From: Lachnospiraceae bacterium | GTDB taxonomy: Bacteria; Bacillota; Clostridia; Lachnospirales; Lachnospiraceae | Assembly: GCA_015057505.1 (NCBI GenBank) | Contig: SVEG01000019.1 | Span: 1-63,487, forward strand | Direction of reading: 5' to 3' | DNA: 63,487 nt | In this document: positions 9,201 to 16,472 of the stretch, in pieces | Layout: each line of letters starts with the position of its first letter | How positions within the stretch are numbered: position 1 is the first letter of the stretch | Notes under the pieces: generated by a model | What the model was told of the DNA's origin: nothing | The model's input: only the letters and a program-made list of their open reading frames with translations | Database searches by the model: none | Made by a program: the position numbers and the translations under genes

Positions 9201-10366
9201 AGTTTTTGTCTAAGAATCAGGGACTCGGAAGCCGTTTCCCTAAGTCGATAGTTTTTGAAGATTATTCACTTGAAGAAATGGTGCAGATTTTTAAGAGATA
9301 TGTTAAAAAAGAAGGCCTTGTCCTTGAAGAAGGTAGTGACAATGCAATCTTAACTCTTCTGAAGCAACGTTCGGTGCAGAAAGATTTTGGTAATGCCAGA
9401 GGAGTACGTAATGTTTTTGAGGCTGTTCAGAATAATCAGAGGAACCGTTTGGCACAGATGTCGGAAGGAATGCTTACGGACTTGGAACTTACGATGATTC
9501 GGAAGGTTGATTTTGGTGTTGTATGCGAAGAAAACGGTGGCCTGAAGACAATACAGGATTATTTGGATGAGCTTAATGCTTTGACCGGGCTTGCATCGGT
9601 AAAAGCGCAGATAAACAGTCTTGTATCTACAGCAGAAGTTAATAAGAAGCTTAGAGAGATGGGACTTGCCACTTCGGATGTAGGAACCCTGCATATGGTA
9701 TTTAAAGGTAATGCCGGTACCGGTAAGACTACAGTGGCAAGAATCATAGGTAATATTTATCGTGAGTTGGGATTTTTATCAAACGGACGGTTGGTTGAGT
9801 GTGACAGAAGCAGTCTTGTCGGAAGTTATGTAGGACATACTGCCAAGAATGTAAAAGCTAAGGTAAAAGAGGCCATGGGAGGCATTTTGTTCATTGATGA
9901 GGCATATGCTTTGTGCACGGATGATAAAGACAGCTTTGGTCAGGAGGCAATCAATACTTTGGTGGCGGATATCGAGAATTACCGAAACAACATGATGGTA
10001 ATTATTGCAGGTTATTCGGGTGATATGGACAAGTTTTTATCCAGAAACCAGGGACTTAAGAGTCGTTTTCCTAATGAAATTATTTTTGAAGATTACACGG
10101 TTGAGGAAATGTTGTCTATTTTCAAGGGTATGTTAAAGAAAAACCAACTTGTGCTTGATTCTGATGCTGAGATTTTGCTTAAAGAAATGTTGGAGCATAA
10201 ATCTAAGGGCAGGGATTTTGGTAATGCCAGAGGAGTACGTAATGTTTTTGAGGCGGCTGTAATTCAGAAAAATGCAAGGCTGCATAGAATGATAAGGGAA
10301 AATATTGAGTTTTCAAAAGAAACGGCTCAGATGATTTTGCGAGAAGATTTAGAACCGTTAATGTAA
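6290..10366 (+). CDS. Giant TPR-AAA protein with four AAA modules, three of CbxX/CfqX (SpoVK/EccA) type
   Basis: 1358 residues; ATG at 6290 has TAGGAG 7 bases upstream. Residues 1-about 190 are TPR-like helical repeats (GKAYEKTGDFSSAGAWYKRG). A charged linker (about 205-270) leads to a divergent AAA module with Walker A GPDGCGKTT near 313 and a weak Walker B (IIIENVQEF). Three near-identical CbxX-type AAA modules follow at a spacing of 277 residues: Walker A GNAGTGKTT near 586, 863 and 1140, each with GGILFIDEAYAL and the sensor/arginine region SRFP and FGNARGVRN. TPR plus CbxX resembles EccA of type VII secretion and SpoVK, but those carry fewer AAA modules. A pseudo-hexameric or two-subunit ring is possible. 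No protease or nuclease domain is seen. Context suggests it works with the lid-less Hsp70 encoded just upstream. Confidence 0.92.
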   Translation: MDNTILVLMQGKQYNQILEQARGMAPEQCEVAEVATAIGKAYEKTGDFSSAGAWYKRGYHLTKEDEVLGMFMGVTLANGDYVEAEIVLDKVEEAERGFYYWAACYEIARKTDKSNDRQIATLEEFLDVQQEENYLLRLAMLYVEEGRDKEASKLCKKISRLFINGEAVDYAETLLEQIKAGNGREFISSVPWEKGNVFKYLSFSDKEIPARSEEKVVQSTENRELDEDKLSSRDKEILKEVLEDGAESESKNKEKLKEEKISKMVESCFEGVVSMKELKTAMNNLHNVLQFSKKRKGLGVDEDILGNSIVIAGPDGCGKTTAARVATKTFAKMGIVQSEIPQVTDYQSLVAATSDETFENIRQLFELAADGVIIIENVQEFDDANAYSLGLDAINQIVKAYDAAAGRVALIITGDEKGIQDLFMKKKRFRDIFRLEPIILGQYSLEDLVEISHCIAEKKAFMLDEKADAVLGKKIAQLIQQPDFRYSRDIEHILTEAYIRAAKRLANKRHLSLADSMLILEEDFVFEESDESIEELLAKLNRMTGLKEVKEQVNKIVNFMRVQKEAEERGLQSDDGHGTLHLVFKGNAGTGKTTVARIIGKIYKRLGVLSEGQLIEVSRSDLVADIVGGTAKQVTAKIKEAMGGILFIDEAYALCTDEYDTFGKEAINTLVAEIENHRDALMVIIAGYSDDMDKFLAKNQGLKSRFPKEIIFEDYTPEEMLQIFKKSVIDKGYILSAGMDEGVLTLLRQKSRQRDFGNARGVRNVVEAVILKQRDRLAGISPDERTDNDYIVLRRDDLELEEAAEKDKTVEEYLEELNSLIGLASVKEQVKSIVNSVKVQQIAQQRNLGNAGGFGTLHLVFKGNAGTGKTTVARIIGNIYRKLGVLSTGVFVECDKSSLVAGFQGQTAQKVKDKVKEAMGGILFIDEAYALSSGDGDTFGQEAIDTLVADIENYRSNLMVIIAGYSDQMDEFLSKNQGLGSRFPKSIVFEDYSLEEMVQIFKRYVKKEGLVLEEGSDNAILTLLKQRSVQKDFGNARGVRNVFEAVQNNQRNRLAQMSEGMLTDLELTMIRKVDFGVVCEENGGLKTIQDYLDELNALTGLASVKAQINSLVSTAEVNKKLREMGLATSDVGTLHMVFKGNAGTGKTTVARIIGNIYRELGFLSNGRLVECDRSSLVGSYVGHTAKNVKAKVKEAMGGILFIDEAYALCTDDKDSFGQEAINTLVADIENYRNNMMVIIAGYSGDMDKFLSRNQGLKSRFPNEIIFEDYTVEEMLSIFKGMLKKNQLVLDSDAEILLKEMLEHKSKGRDFGNARGVRNVFEAAVIQKNARLHRMIRENIEFSKETAQMILREDLEPLM
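9383..9423 (+). repeat. 41-bp identical segment, module 3 of the AAA gene
   Basis: The sequence coding for DFGNARGVRNVFEA in the third AAA module is identical at DNA level over 41 bases to 10214-10254 in the fourth module, including all silent positions. Confidence 0.9.
10214..10254 (+). repeat. 41-bp identical segment, module 4 of the AAA gene
   Basis: Second copy of the identical 41-base stretch found at 9383-9423. Identity over silent positions suggests recent duplication or gene conversion between modules. Confidence 0.9.
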
Positions 10367-10380
10367 GGAGGATTCATAAT

Positions 10381-10989
10381 ATGAATCAGGAAAATAGTGC
10401 TTCGCAAGCGCAGAGACAGTTTCAATATGAAACAGAAAAACAGGTGCAAAACAAGATGCAGCAGGGGCATAAGGGTGGTTCTGTAAATAAGCAATTTGCA
10501 TTTAGTTTTACAGAAAGCGAGACAGAGGATAAGGTGCTCAGGCAACCACGTTCACAGGCATATGTGGAAATGTTTGAAGTTATTGATCTTCTCAGTTCAA
10601 CAGATGAGGAAATAATTGCGAGACTTAAAGAAAAGCTGGATGAAGATGTTGCCGAAGAATTTTTGGATATGACGGATGAAGAGATTTTGGCAGAGATAAA
10701 GGCTTCGTTTAGAGAGGAATTTGCTGCGTTGGAAGTGGAGGCTACGCAGATTTTGCACGGAGTTCTTTCAAAATGTTATATTACCGGATGCGACTGTCAT
10801 GCAATCTCGCCGGAAGGTGCATTTTTAGCGCATTTTAAAACAACAGAGAAGATGCCGGAGGAACTTCAGAAAGGAAGAACGGTCCTTCAAAGATATCCTG
10901 ATTGTGCTTGCGTGGAAGTATATAATGATTGTTGCAGAGTAATCAAAAATGATTCCACAGTATTAAAAATTAAGAATTGTGAAATATAG
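10381..10989 (+). CDS. Unrecognised protein with Gln-rich N-terminus and Cys-rich C-terminal domain
   Basis: 202 residues; strong GGAGG 9 bases before the ATG. Residues 1-55 are Gln/Ser/Lys-rich and probably disordered. Residues 60-125 look helical and acidic (SSTDEEIIARLKEKLDED, DMTDEEILAEIK). The C-terminal 75 residues hold eight cysteines, clustered as KCYITGCDCH, PDCACVEVYNDCCR and a terminal Asn-Cys-Glu-Ile. The spacing C-x4-C-x-C-H followed by C-x-C and CC could bind metal or be redox active, but no known zinc-ribbon or ferredoxin pattern is matched. No signal peptide, so it should be cytoplasmic. It lies 14 bases after the AAA gene and 9 bases before the membrane tether, so co-expression is near certain. 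I do not recognise a family. Confidence 0.8.
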   Translation: MNQENSASQAQRQFQYETEKQVQNKMQQGHKGGSVNKQFAFSFTESETEDKVLRQPRSQAYVEMFEVIDLLSSTDEEIIARLKEKLDEDVAEEFLDMTDEEILAEIKASFREEFAALEVEATQILHGVLSKCYITGCDCHAISPEGAFLAHFKTTEKMPEELQKGRTVLQRYPDCACVEVYNDCCRVIKNDSTVLKIKNCEI

Positions 10990-10998
10990 GAGGCTGCT

Positions 10999-12579
10999 AT
11001 GAATCTTGAATTATTAGAAAGTTTGCAGATTGACGGAACGATTGAACCGGAAAAAGTTTTAGAGCAGTTGGAAGAAAAGCAGATAGAGATTTTTCGTAGG
11101 CTTGACAATGTAAATGACGAAGAACGAAAAAAGACATTGGAAAAGACTTTAAAACAGGTTGAAGGAGAAATTGAATCCATCAAAGCCGAAATAAAGATGC
11201 TTAAGAGCGGTTTGGTGTTGGATAATGAAGAAAGTTCATCGCAAAACAAACAGGATAAAAAGGCCGAAAAGAAAGCAGAGAAGGAAGCTAAAAAGCAGGA
11301 AGAACTTGAGACGCAGAAAAAAGCCGATGAAGAGGCTAAAGCGAAAGCAGAGTTGGAAGCGAAAGCTAATGCCGTGAAAGAAAAGGCGGCAGAGGCTAAA
11401 GCTGAAGAGGAAGAGGCTAAGAGAATTACAGAGGATTTGAAGAATACCCTGTTTGGAGGAAATAATGCTGATAATACACAGGCATCAGCATCTGCACCAG
11501 CAAATGGTGCGGCACAGCAGTCCGGTGCGCAGACAGGCAATACCGGTGCGGCAACATCTGCAACCGGTCAGTCGTCACAAGCTTCCACGGCTATTCCACA
11601 GTCCGCACAGAGTAACACAAATAATGAATTCAGCGATGCTTTGCGTGAATATAAAAATAAGAACTATAATAAAGCTTTTCCTATGATGAAAAAGCTGGCT
11701 GAGGCAGGAGATGCTACGGCGCAGTATCTTGTTGCACAGATGTATAGGAATGGATACGGTGTTGGCAGAGATGATGAACGTTGGGAATTTTGGATGAGGA
11801 AAGCCGCAGACAACGGTGAAGTTTCTGCACAATTTGAATATGGCAAGTATTTGATGGCTAACATCAGTAAAAAGGCTTCTAATGAAACGGATGGTCTTCA
11901 CTATCTTGGCTTGGCGGCAGGTCAAAATGATGCAGATGCAATGAAGGCATATATTGATGCTGTAAATGCAGGCCGTGGAAGTGTTAAGCATGTAAAGAAA
12001 GCAGTGGGATTTTGCACACAGTTAAAAACACAGACCGTAGATTCTTATGATAAGCAGAAGGTAGATAATTATGCGGAGACACTGAAAACAACAATCAAGC
12101 TGGCTAAACAGGAGCGCAGGCGTGTAGTATTGCCAACGATTTTTACAATTCTTGGTGCGGTGCTTATGGTATTTTCTTTTGCGTATATGTTTTGTGGCCT
12201 TTTCCCGGAAGAATGGGAATATAATCAAGTTCTCAGTTATTTGCCTGAGGCGACGGAGAATATGCTTGTACCTATTGATGCATACTGGGACAGATGCTCA
12301 GAGTTTATCAATGTGATGACGATGTTTGGCTTGCAGCTTTTACTGCCTGCAATGTTTTTTAAGACAGCAGGAAAATCACAGACACGAGCGAAGGTTGCCA
12401 CGATTATAAATGCGGTTTCCAATGTGGCATGTATTGCGCTTCTTGTATGGGGGGCTTCCATGTTTGTGGACTTGTATTATATGAAGATGCTTTTCCCTGC
12501 ATATCTTTGTATGTTTTTTATTTCTGTCTTGGGCGGAATGCTTGCGGGTAATTTAGTGAAAGTAGGATTACATATCTAA
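10999..12579 (+). CDS. Coiled-coil / Sel1-repeat / multi-TM protein, probable membrane tether of the Hsp70-AAA system
   Basis: 526 residues; AGGAGG precedes the ATG. Residues 1-70 and about 85-145 are strongly charged coiled coil (long Ala/Lys/Glu runs with heptad pattern). Residues about 155-200 are Ser/Ala/Gln/Thr low complexity. Residues about 205-320 contain Sel1-type repeats (NKAFPMMKKLAEAGDATAQY, then GYGVGRDDERWEFWMRKAAD), a protein-protein interaction solenoid. After residue 375 come about four membrane helices, the last ending at the C-terminus. The cytoplasmic N-terminal part would thus be held at the membrane. It is the last gene before a terminator. Role as an adaptor for the Hsp70 or AAA protein is inferred from architecture and operon position only. 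Confidence 0.82.
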   Translation: MNLELLESLQIDGTIEPEKVLEQLEEKQIEIFRRLDNVNDEERKKTLEKTLKQVEGEIESIKAEIKMLKSGLVLDNEESSSQNKQDKKAEKKAEKEAKKQEELETQKKADEEAKAKAELEAKANAVKEKAAEAKAEEEEAKRITEDLKNTLFGGNNADNTQASASAPANGAAQQSGAQTGNTGAATSATGQSSQASTAIPQSAQSNTNNEFSDALREYKNKNYNKAFPMMKKLAEAGDATAQYLVAQMYRNGYGVGRDDERWEFWMRKAADNGEVSAQFEYGKYLMANISKKASNETDGLHYLGLAAGQNDADAMKAYIDAVNAGRGSVKHVKKAVGFCTQLKTQTVDSYDKQKVDNYAETLKTTIKLAKQERRRVVLPTIFTILGAVLMVFSFAYMFCGLFPEEWEYNQVLSYLPEATENMLVPIDAYWDRCSEFINVMTMFGLQLLLPAMFFKTAGKSQTRAKVATIINAVSNVACIALLVWGASMFVDLYYMKMLFPAYLCMFFISVLGGMLAGNLVKVGLHI

Positions 12580-12599
12580 AATATATAGTTATATGAGAG

Positions 12600-12626
12600 C
12601 GGACTGCAATTTGCAGTCCGTTTTTT
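12600..12626 (+). terminator. Intrinsic terminator of the Hsp70/AAA operon
   Basis: A perfect 9-bp stem (CGGACTGCA with TGCAGTCCG, 3-base loop) is followed by six T residues. Confidence 0.92.
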
Positions 12627-12630
12627 GTAA

Positions 12631-12654
12631 AAAATTATTGACAAACGATAATTT
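12631..12654. promoter_or_regulatory. Operator 1 overlapping the -35 box
   Basis: AAATTAT and ATAATTT half-sites form an inverted repeat around TGACAAACG. The same 24-base sequence, with one change, recurs at 12673-12696. This copy covers the -35 TTGACA, so a bound repressor would block RNA polymerase. The likely ligand is the Cro-type regulator encoded at 13643. Confidence 0.7.
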
Positions 12655-12666
12655 CTTGCATATAAT
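12638..12666 (+). promoter_or_regulatory. Consensus promoter of the DUF2975-type/regulator/lipoprotein operon
   Basis: TTGACA (12638-12643), 17-base spacer, TATAAT (12661-12666): a perfect match to the vegetative consensus. It is bracketed by two operator copies, consistent with a strong but repressed promoter. Confidence 0.88.
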
Positions 12667-12672
12667 ACAAAT

Positions 12673-12696
12673 AAAATTATTGAGAAACGATAATTT
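12673..12696. promoter_or_regulatory. Operator 2 at the transcription start
   Basis: Differs from operator 1 at a single base (G for C in the centre). The centre-to-centre distance is 42 bp, four helical turns, so both sites face the same side of the DNA. Confidence 0.7.
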
Positions 12697-12729
12697 TTGA
12701 AAAAATGAGTATATAAGAGGAGGCAGTAA

Positions 12730-13632
12730 ATGAAATTTTCATTTTTTACATTTCCGTTTGAACAGATAGGAGAGGGATTGCGTAGGTTGTCATTATCGGG
12801 GGCGGCAGGAAATATTGTGGCAATTGTTTTGTATGTGATAATCAGCCTTGTTCCCTGTGGGTTATTTTTGTGGTTGAAGAAAAAGGGAAAAACCTGCAAG
12901 GCAGACCTGATGCTTTTGCTGATAAGTGCTGATTTATTTTTTATGATTTACTATATGATTAATCCGGGATTATTTGCTCCGAACGGAATTCCCGGTGGAA
13001 AAGAAATATTGGGGTGCACCTTTTATTCCTTGGGTATAGGTTATCTTGTGCTTAGAATTTTGGCAAAAAGTGCAAAGGCAGATACGAAGGCCCTGCAGAA
13101 AGGACTTAGAATATTGCTTTATGTGGTGATGCTCTTTTTAGCATGCGTAGTAATGGTAGAACTTGCTTTTAATCTTCCTGCAAATATTAGGGCACTTAAG
13201 GGAGCAAATACCGCTGTATCAGGTGAACATTTATGGGGAGATTTCGGGAATGGCGATGTGGATTTAACCTTAACGTATGTATTTTTGGTGTTGCAGAGTA
13301 TTGTAAATGCATTACCGTGTGTATTGGATATTTTGGTGCTTCTTGTTGTAGGGAAGGCATTAAAGGAATTTCTTGAGGATGCTTATTCCGATGAGGCGGT
13401 TGCGGCAGTACGGAAAATTGCGGCGACATGCTCTAAAGTACTTGCTGCCATTGTGATTGCCGGTATGAGTTTTAATATTTTACAAATATTATTCAGAAAC
13501 AGCCTGTATAACATAAATATTGCAACGTCGATTCCGCTTTCGTCGGTGTTGTTTGTTATAGCCGCACTTGTAATTGCAAGATATGTTTCAGAAAACCAGC
13601 AGTTAAAACGGGATAACGATTTGTTTATTTAG
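12730..13632 (+). CDS. Polytopic membrane protein, DUF2975-like at its C-terminal part
   Basis: 300 residues with about seven hydrophobic segments (roughly 27-50, 58-78, 95-112, 125-148, 180-208, 233-252, 262-285). The C-terminal segment, with IPLSSVLFVIAALVIARYVSE followed by a charged tail LKRDNDLFI, is characteristic of DUF2975 (YoaS-like) proteins, which are usually about 160-200 residues; this one is longer at the N-terminus. DUF2975 genes are typically followed by a small Cro-type regulator, exactly as here (10 bases downstream). The function of the family is not established. GAGGAGG precedes the ATG. Confidence 0.8.
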   Translation: MKFSFFTFPFEQIGEGLRRLSLSGAAGNIVAIVLYVIISLVPCGLFLWLKKKGKTCKADLMLLLISADLFFMIYYMINPGLFAPNGIPGGKEILGCTFYSLGIGYLVLRILAKSAKADTKALQKGLRILLYVVMLFLACVVMVELAFNLPANIRALKGANTAVSGEHLWGDFGNGDVDLTLTYVFLVLQSIVNALPCVLDILVLLVVGKALKEFLEDAYSDEAVAAVRKIAATCSKVLAAIVIAGMSFNILQILFRNSLYNINIATSIPLSSVLFVIAALVIARYVSENQQLKRDNDLFI

Positions 13633-13642
13633 AGGTGATGGT

Positions 13643-13873
13643 ATGGGAATTCGGGTCTGCTTGGAAGACATATTAAAGATGCGAGGGATGACTTCTAAAG
13701 AACTCTGCAAGCTTGTGGATATTACGGAAGCTAATTTGTCCGTTCTCAGAAGCGGTAAGGCAAAGGGTGTGCGCTTTCATACCATTAATAGAATTTGTTA
13801 TTACTTGCAGTGTGAAGTGGGAGATATTTTGAAATTTGACGGAGAGTTGGAGGATGAGGAAGATGAAAAATAA
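13643..13873 (+). CDS. Cro/C1-type helix-turn-helix regulator (YozG-like)
   Basis: 76 residues, all of it one HTH domain: MTSKELCKLVDITEANLSVL contains the helix-turn-helix, then KAKGVRFHTINRICYYLQCEVGDIL, typical of the YozG-type regulators that accompany DUF2975 membrane proteins. It probably binds the duplicated operators at 12631-12654 and 12673-12696 and represses its own operon (inference). AGAGGTGAT is the ribosome site. The acidic tail overlaps the start of the next gene by 11 bases. Confidence 0.88.
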   Translation: MGIRVCLEDILKMRGMTSKELCKLVDITEANLSVLRSGKAKGVRFHTINRICYYLQCEVGDILKFDGELEDEEDEK

Positions 13874-14762
13874 ATATATATTCAGGGCATTTTTGGCAGG
13901 AATTGTGACACTTGTGATGATGCTTTCTGCATTTGGCTGCAGTTTGGCGGTTGAAGGTGCCGGAGAAGGAGAAGAAAGTATATCACGGGATCAAATGATA
14001 GGTGTATTTATAACTACAGAGCCTTTGATTTTTGATTGGGATGCCGAAAAACGAATTTTTGCCACGGTCGATAAGGGCGACAGCAGTGAACCGCATGAGT
14101 GGAATATTTATTTTGAGGGGATAGACGGAATTAACTTTTTTGACGGTGTTTGGAAGAGTGAAAACGGTAATTCTTTTAATATGCTTACATGTGGTGAAGA
14201 AGTATGTGATATTAAAACACATTATATGTCGACGGATGAAGGCGAAGGAGTGGAGTTATCCGGTACGGTATATAATCTTCCTACGAATGACCTAATATAT
14301 TATTCGAACCCGGTATACCAGACCCCTGACGGTAAAATTTATACTGTCGGAGGCGACGGTAACCATATAGGAACATTTGGCTTGGGCGGAAAGCTTACGA
14401 CTACCTTGACTGATGAGGTAAAAGTAACGGAGGACGGAGTGACAGAAACAAATAAAATATCCGTGCAAATTACCTATGAAGGGGAATATGAACCCGTAGA
14501 AATCACCGTATGTCAGATGGATAACAATAACCAAATAGTAAAAACGGAAAAATATGCTCCGGGTGCTTTGCCGGAAGCGATAAAGGCAGAAAGAGAAACT
14601 GCATACATTATTGTGGAGACCAAAAGAAACAATCCTGAAAATCCGGATGATTCAATAAGAGAGCTTTATACCCGCAGTGAAACCAGACACACTTATTTTG
14701 AAACCTTCAGGCTGACAAATAAGGGCAGACTCGCGAAAATGAGTACCCGTATTGAGTGGTAA
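13863..14762 (+). CDS. Lipoprotein of unknown function
   Basis: 299 residues when started at the ATG at 13863, chosen because it gives a proper signal peptide (KNKYIFRAF, hydrophobic core, then LSAFGC lipobox with Cys near residue 27) and a GGAGG about 10 bases upstream; a further in-frame ATG at 13854 is possible. The mature part is beta-rich and acidic with segments such as EWNIYFEGIDGINFFDG and GTFGLGGKLTTTL; I recognise no family. It is co-transcribed with the regulator and DUF2975-like membrane protein, so all three may form one envelope-associated unit. Confidence 0.75.
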   Translation: MKNKYIFRAFLAGIVTLVMMLSAFGCSLAVEGAGEGEESISRDQMIGVFITTEPLIFDWDAEKRIFATVDKGDSSEPHEWNIYFEGIDGINFFDGVWKSENGNSFNMLTCGEEVCDIKTHYMSTDEGEGVELSGTVYNLPTNDLIYYSNPVYQTPDGKIYTVGGDGNHIGTFGLGGKLTTTLTDEVKVTEDGVTETNKISVQITYEGEYEPVEITVCQMDNNNQIVKTEKYAPGALPEAIKAERETAYIIVETKRNNPENPDDSIRELYTRSETRHTYFETFRLTNKGRLAKMSTRIEW

Positions 14763-14770
14763 GAAACATC

Positions 14771-14799
14771 TTGAATACAACCAAACTTAATAGTATAAT
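14771..14799 (+). promoter_or_regulatory. Promoter of pgi
   Basis: TTGAAT (14771-14776), 17-base spacer, TATAAT (14794-14799), 48 bases before the start codon. Confidence 0.8.
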
Positions 14800-14846
14800 A
14801 TTTAAAGTGACAAATTTCGCAAACTTTATTTGGGAGGACATATATC

Positions 14847-16427
14847 ATGATTTCATGGAACAATTTGGATACTATTAAGGCATACGATGAACTCGGTAAG
14901 GTTTCTAAGGTAAATCTTGCAGAGGTTATGTCGGGAGAGAACGGTGCAAACCGTGTTAAGAATTACAGCGTACCTATGGCTGCAGGCATGGCTTATAACT
15001 ACGCTACAAAGCAGGTGGATGATGAGGTGCTTGCGGCACTTGCGAAGCTTGCAGAGGAGACTCAGCTTGTAGAGAAGTATGAGGCTCTTTACAACGGAGA
15101 GGTTATCAATACAGGAGAGAAGAGACTTGTTCTTCATCAGATGACTCGCGGTCAGCTTGGTGATGCAGTTGTTGCGGACGGCGTTGACAAGAGAGATTTT
15201 TATGTGGGCGAGCAGAAGAAGATTGCCGAATTTGCAAATAAGGTGCATAACGGTGAGATTACTAATGCGGCAGGCGAGAAGTTTACAACTGTTGTTCAGA
15301 TTGGTATCGGTGGCAGTGACCTCGGTCCTCGTGCTATGTATCTTGCGCTTGAGAACTGGGCAAAGGTTAACAATACCTTCAAGATGGAAGCTAAGTTCAT
15401 CAGTAACGTAGATCCCGATGATGCGGCGGCAGTATTACACACTATTGACGTGGCGCATTCAATTTTCGTACTTGTATCCAAGTCAGGTACTACACTTGAG
15501 ACATTGACTAATGAGTCATTTGTTAAGGATGCACTTAAGAATGCGGGACTTAATCCTTCAAAGCATATGATTGCTGTTACAAGTGAGACTTCACCGCTTG
15601 CCAAGAGCGATGATTATCTGGCGGCATTCTTTATGGATGACTATATCGGCGGACGTTTTTCATCAACTTCGGCAGTTGGCGGCGCAGTGTTATCGCTTGC
15701 GTTCGGTCCGGAAGTATTTGCACAGTTCCTTGACGGTGCAGCAGAGGCAGACAAGACGGCTACTAATTCAGATATTAAGAAAAATCCTGCTATGTTAGAC
15801 GCGCTTATCGGTGTTTATGAGCGTAACATACTCGGATATCAGACAACAGCGGTTCTTCCGTATTCACAGGGACTTTCACGCTTCCCTGCACACTTACAGC
15901 AGCTTGATATGGAGTCCAACGGTAAGTCAGTAAACCGTTTCGGAGAAAAGGTTAATTATGTGACAGGTCCGGTTATTTTCGGTGAACCCGGAACCAACGG
16001 ACAGCACTCTTTCTATCAGCTTTTACATCAGGGAACGGATATTATTCCGCTTCAGTTTGTAGGTTTTAAGAACAACCAGATGGGTAGCGATGTAGTAATC
16101 GAAAACAGCACAAGTCAGCAGAAATTATGTGCTAACGTGGTTGCGCAGATTGTTGCTTTTGCATGCGGTAAAAAGGATGATAACGCCAATAAGAATTTCG
16201 AAGGCGGACGTCCTTCAAGCATCATTATCGGTGAGCAGCTTAACCCGGCATCTCTCGGTGCGCTTCTTGCACATTTTGAGAACAAGGTTATGTTCCAGGG
16301 CTTTGTATGGAATGTTAACAGCTTTGACCAGGAAGGTGTACAGCTCGGTAAAGTGCTTGCAAAGAAGGTGCTTGCACATGATACGGACGGAGCACTTAAG
16401 GTTTACAGTGATTTGCTGAATATTTAA
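14847..16427 (+). CDS. pgi: Glucose-6-phosphate isomerase
   Basis: 526 residues, a usual size for the long-form enzyme. It interconverts glucose 6-phosphate and fructose 6-phosphate in the cytoplasm. Family motifs visible include VQIGIGGSDLGPRAMYLAL, FVLVSKSGTTLETLTN (sugar-phosphate binding SIS region), the FIGGRFSSTSAVG-type loop, NGKSVNR, and GEPGTNGQHSFYQLLHQGT with catalytic Glu/His residues. The gene stands alone with its own promoter and terminator and shows the strong codon bias of a highly expressed gene. GGGAGGA precedes the ATG. Confidence 0.97.
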   Translation: MISWNNLDTIKAYDELGKVSKVNLAEVMSGENGANRVKNYSVPMAAGMAYNYATKQVDDEVLAALAKLAEETQLVEKYEALYNGEVINTGEKRLVLHQMTRGQLGDAVVADGVDKRDFYVGEQKKIAEFANKVHNGEITNAAGEKFTTVVQIGIGGSDLGPRAMYLALENWAKVNNTFKMEAKFISNVDPDDAAAVLHTIDVAHSIFVLVSKSGTTLETLTNESFVKDALKNAGLNPSKHMIAVTSETSPLAKSDDYLAAFFMDDYIGGRFSSTSAVGGAVLSLAFGPEVFAQFLDGAAEADKTATNSDIKKNPAMLDALIGVYERNILGYQTTAVLPYSQGLSRFPAHLQQLDMESNGKSVNRFGEKVNYVTGPVIFGEPGTNGQHSFYQLLHQGTDIIPLQFVGFKNNQMGSDVVIENSTSQQKLCANVVAQIVAFACGKKDDNANKNFEGGRPSSIIIGEQLNPASLGALLAHFENKVMFQGFVWNVNSFDQEGVQLGKVLAKKVLAHDTDGALKVYSDLLNI

Positions 16428-16472
16428 TAAGTCAAAAAACTATTATAGCAAAATATGTGAATTGATATGTGG

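Noticed and set aside
6290-10366. Assigning the AAA protein to SpoVK or to type VII secretion EccA
   Set aside because: Only module type and TPR are shared; number of modules, the Hsp70 neighbour and absence of WXG100 or EccC-type genes argue against a direct assignment.
10887-11540. 217-residue minus-strand open frame rich in Ser and Ala
   Set aside because: It is the complement of the Lys/Glu/Ala coiled-coil coding region of the tether gene; biased composition keeps the frame open and there is no ribosome site.
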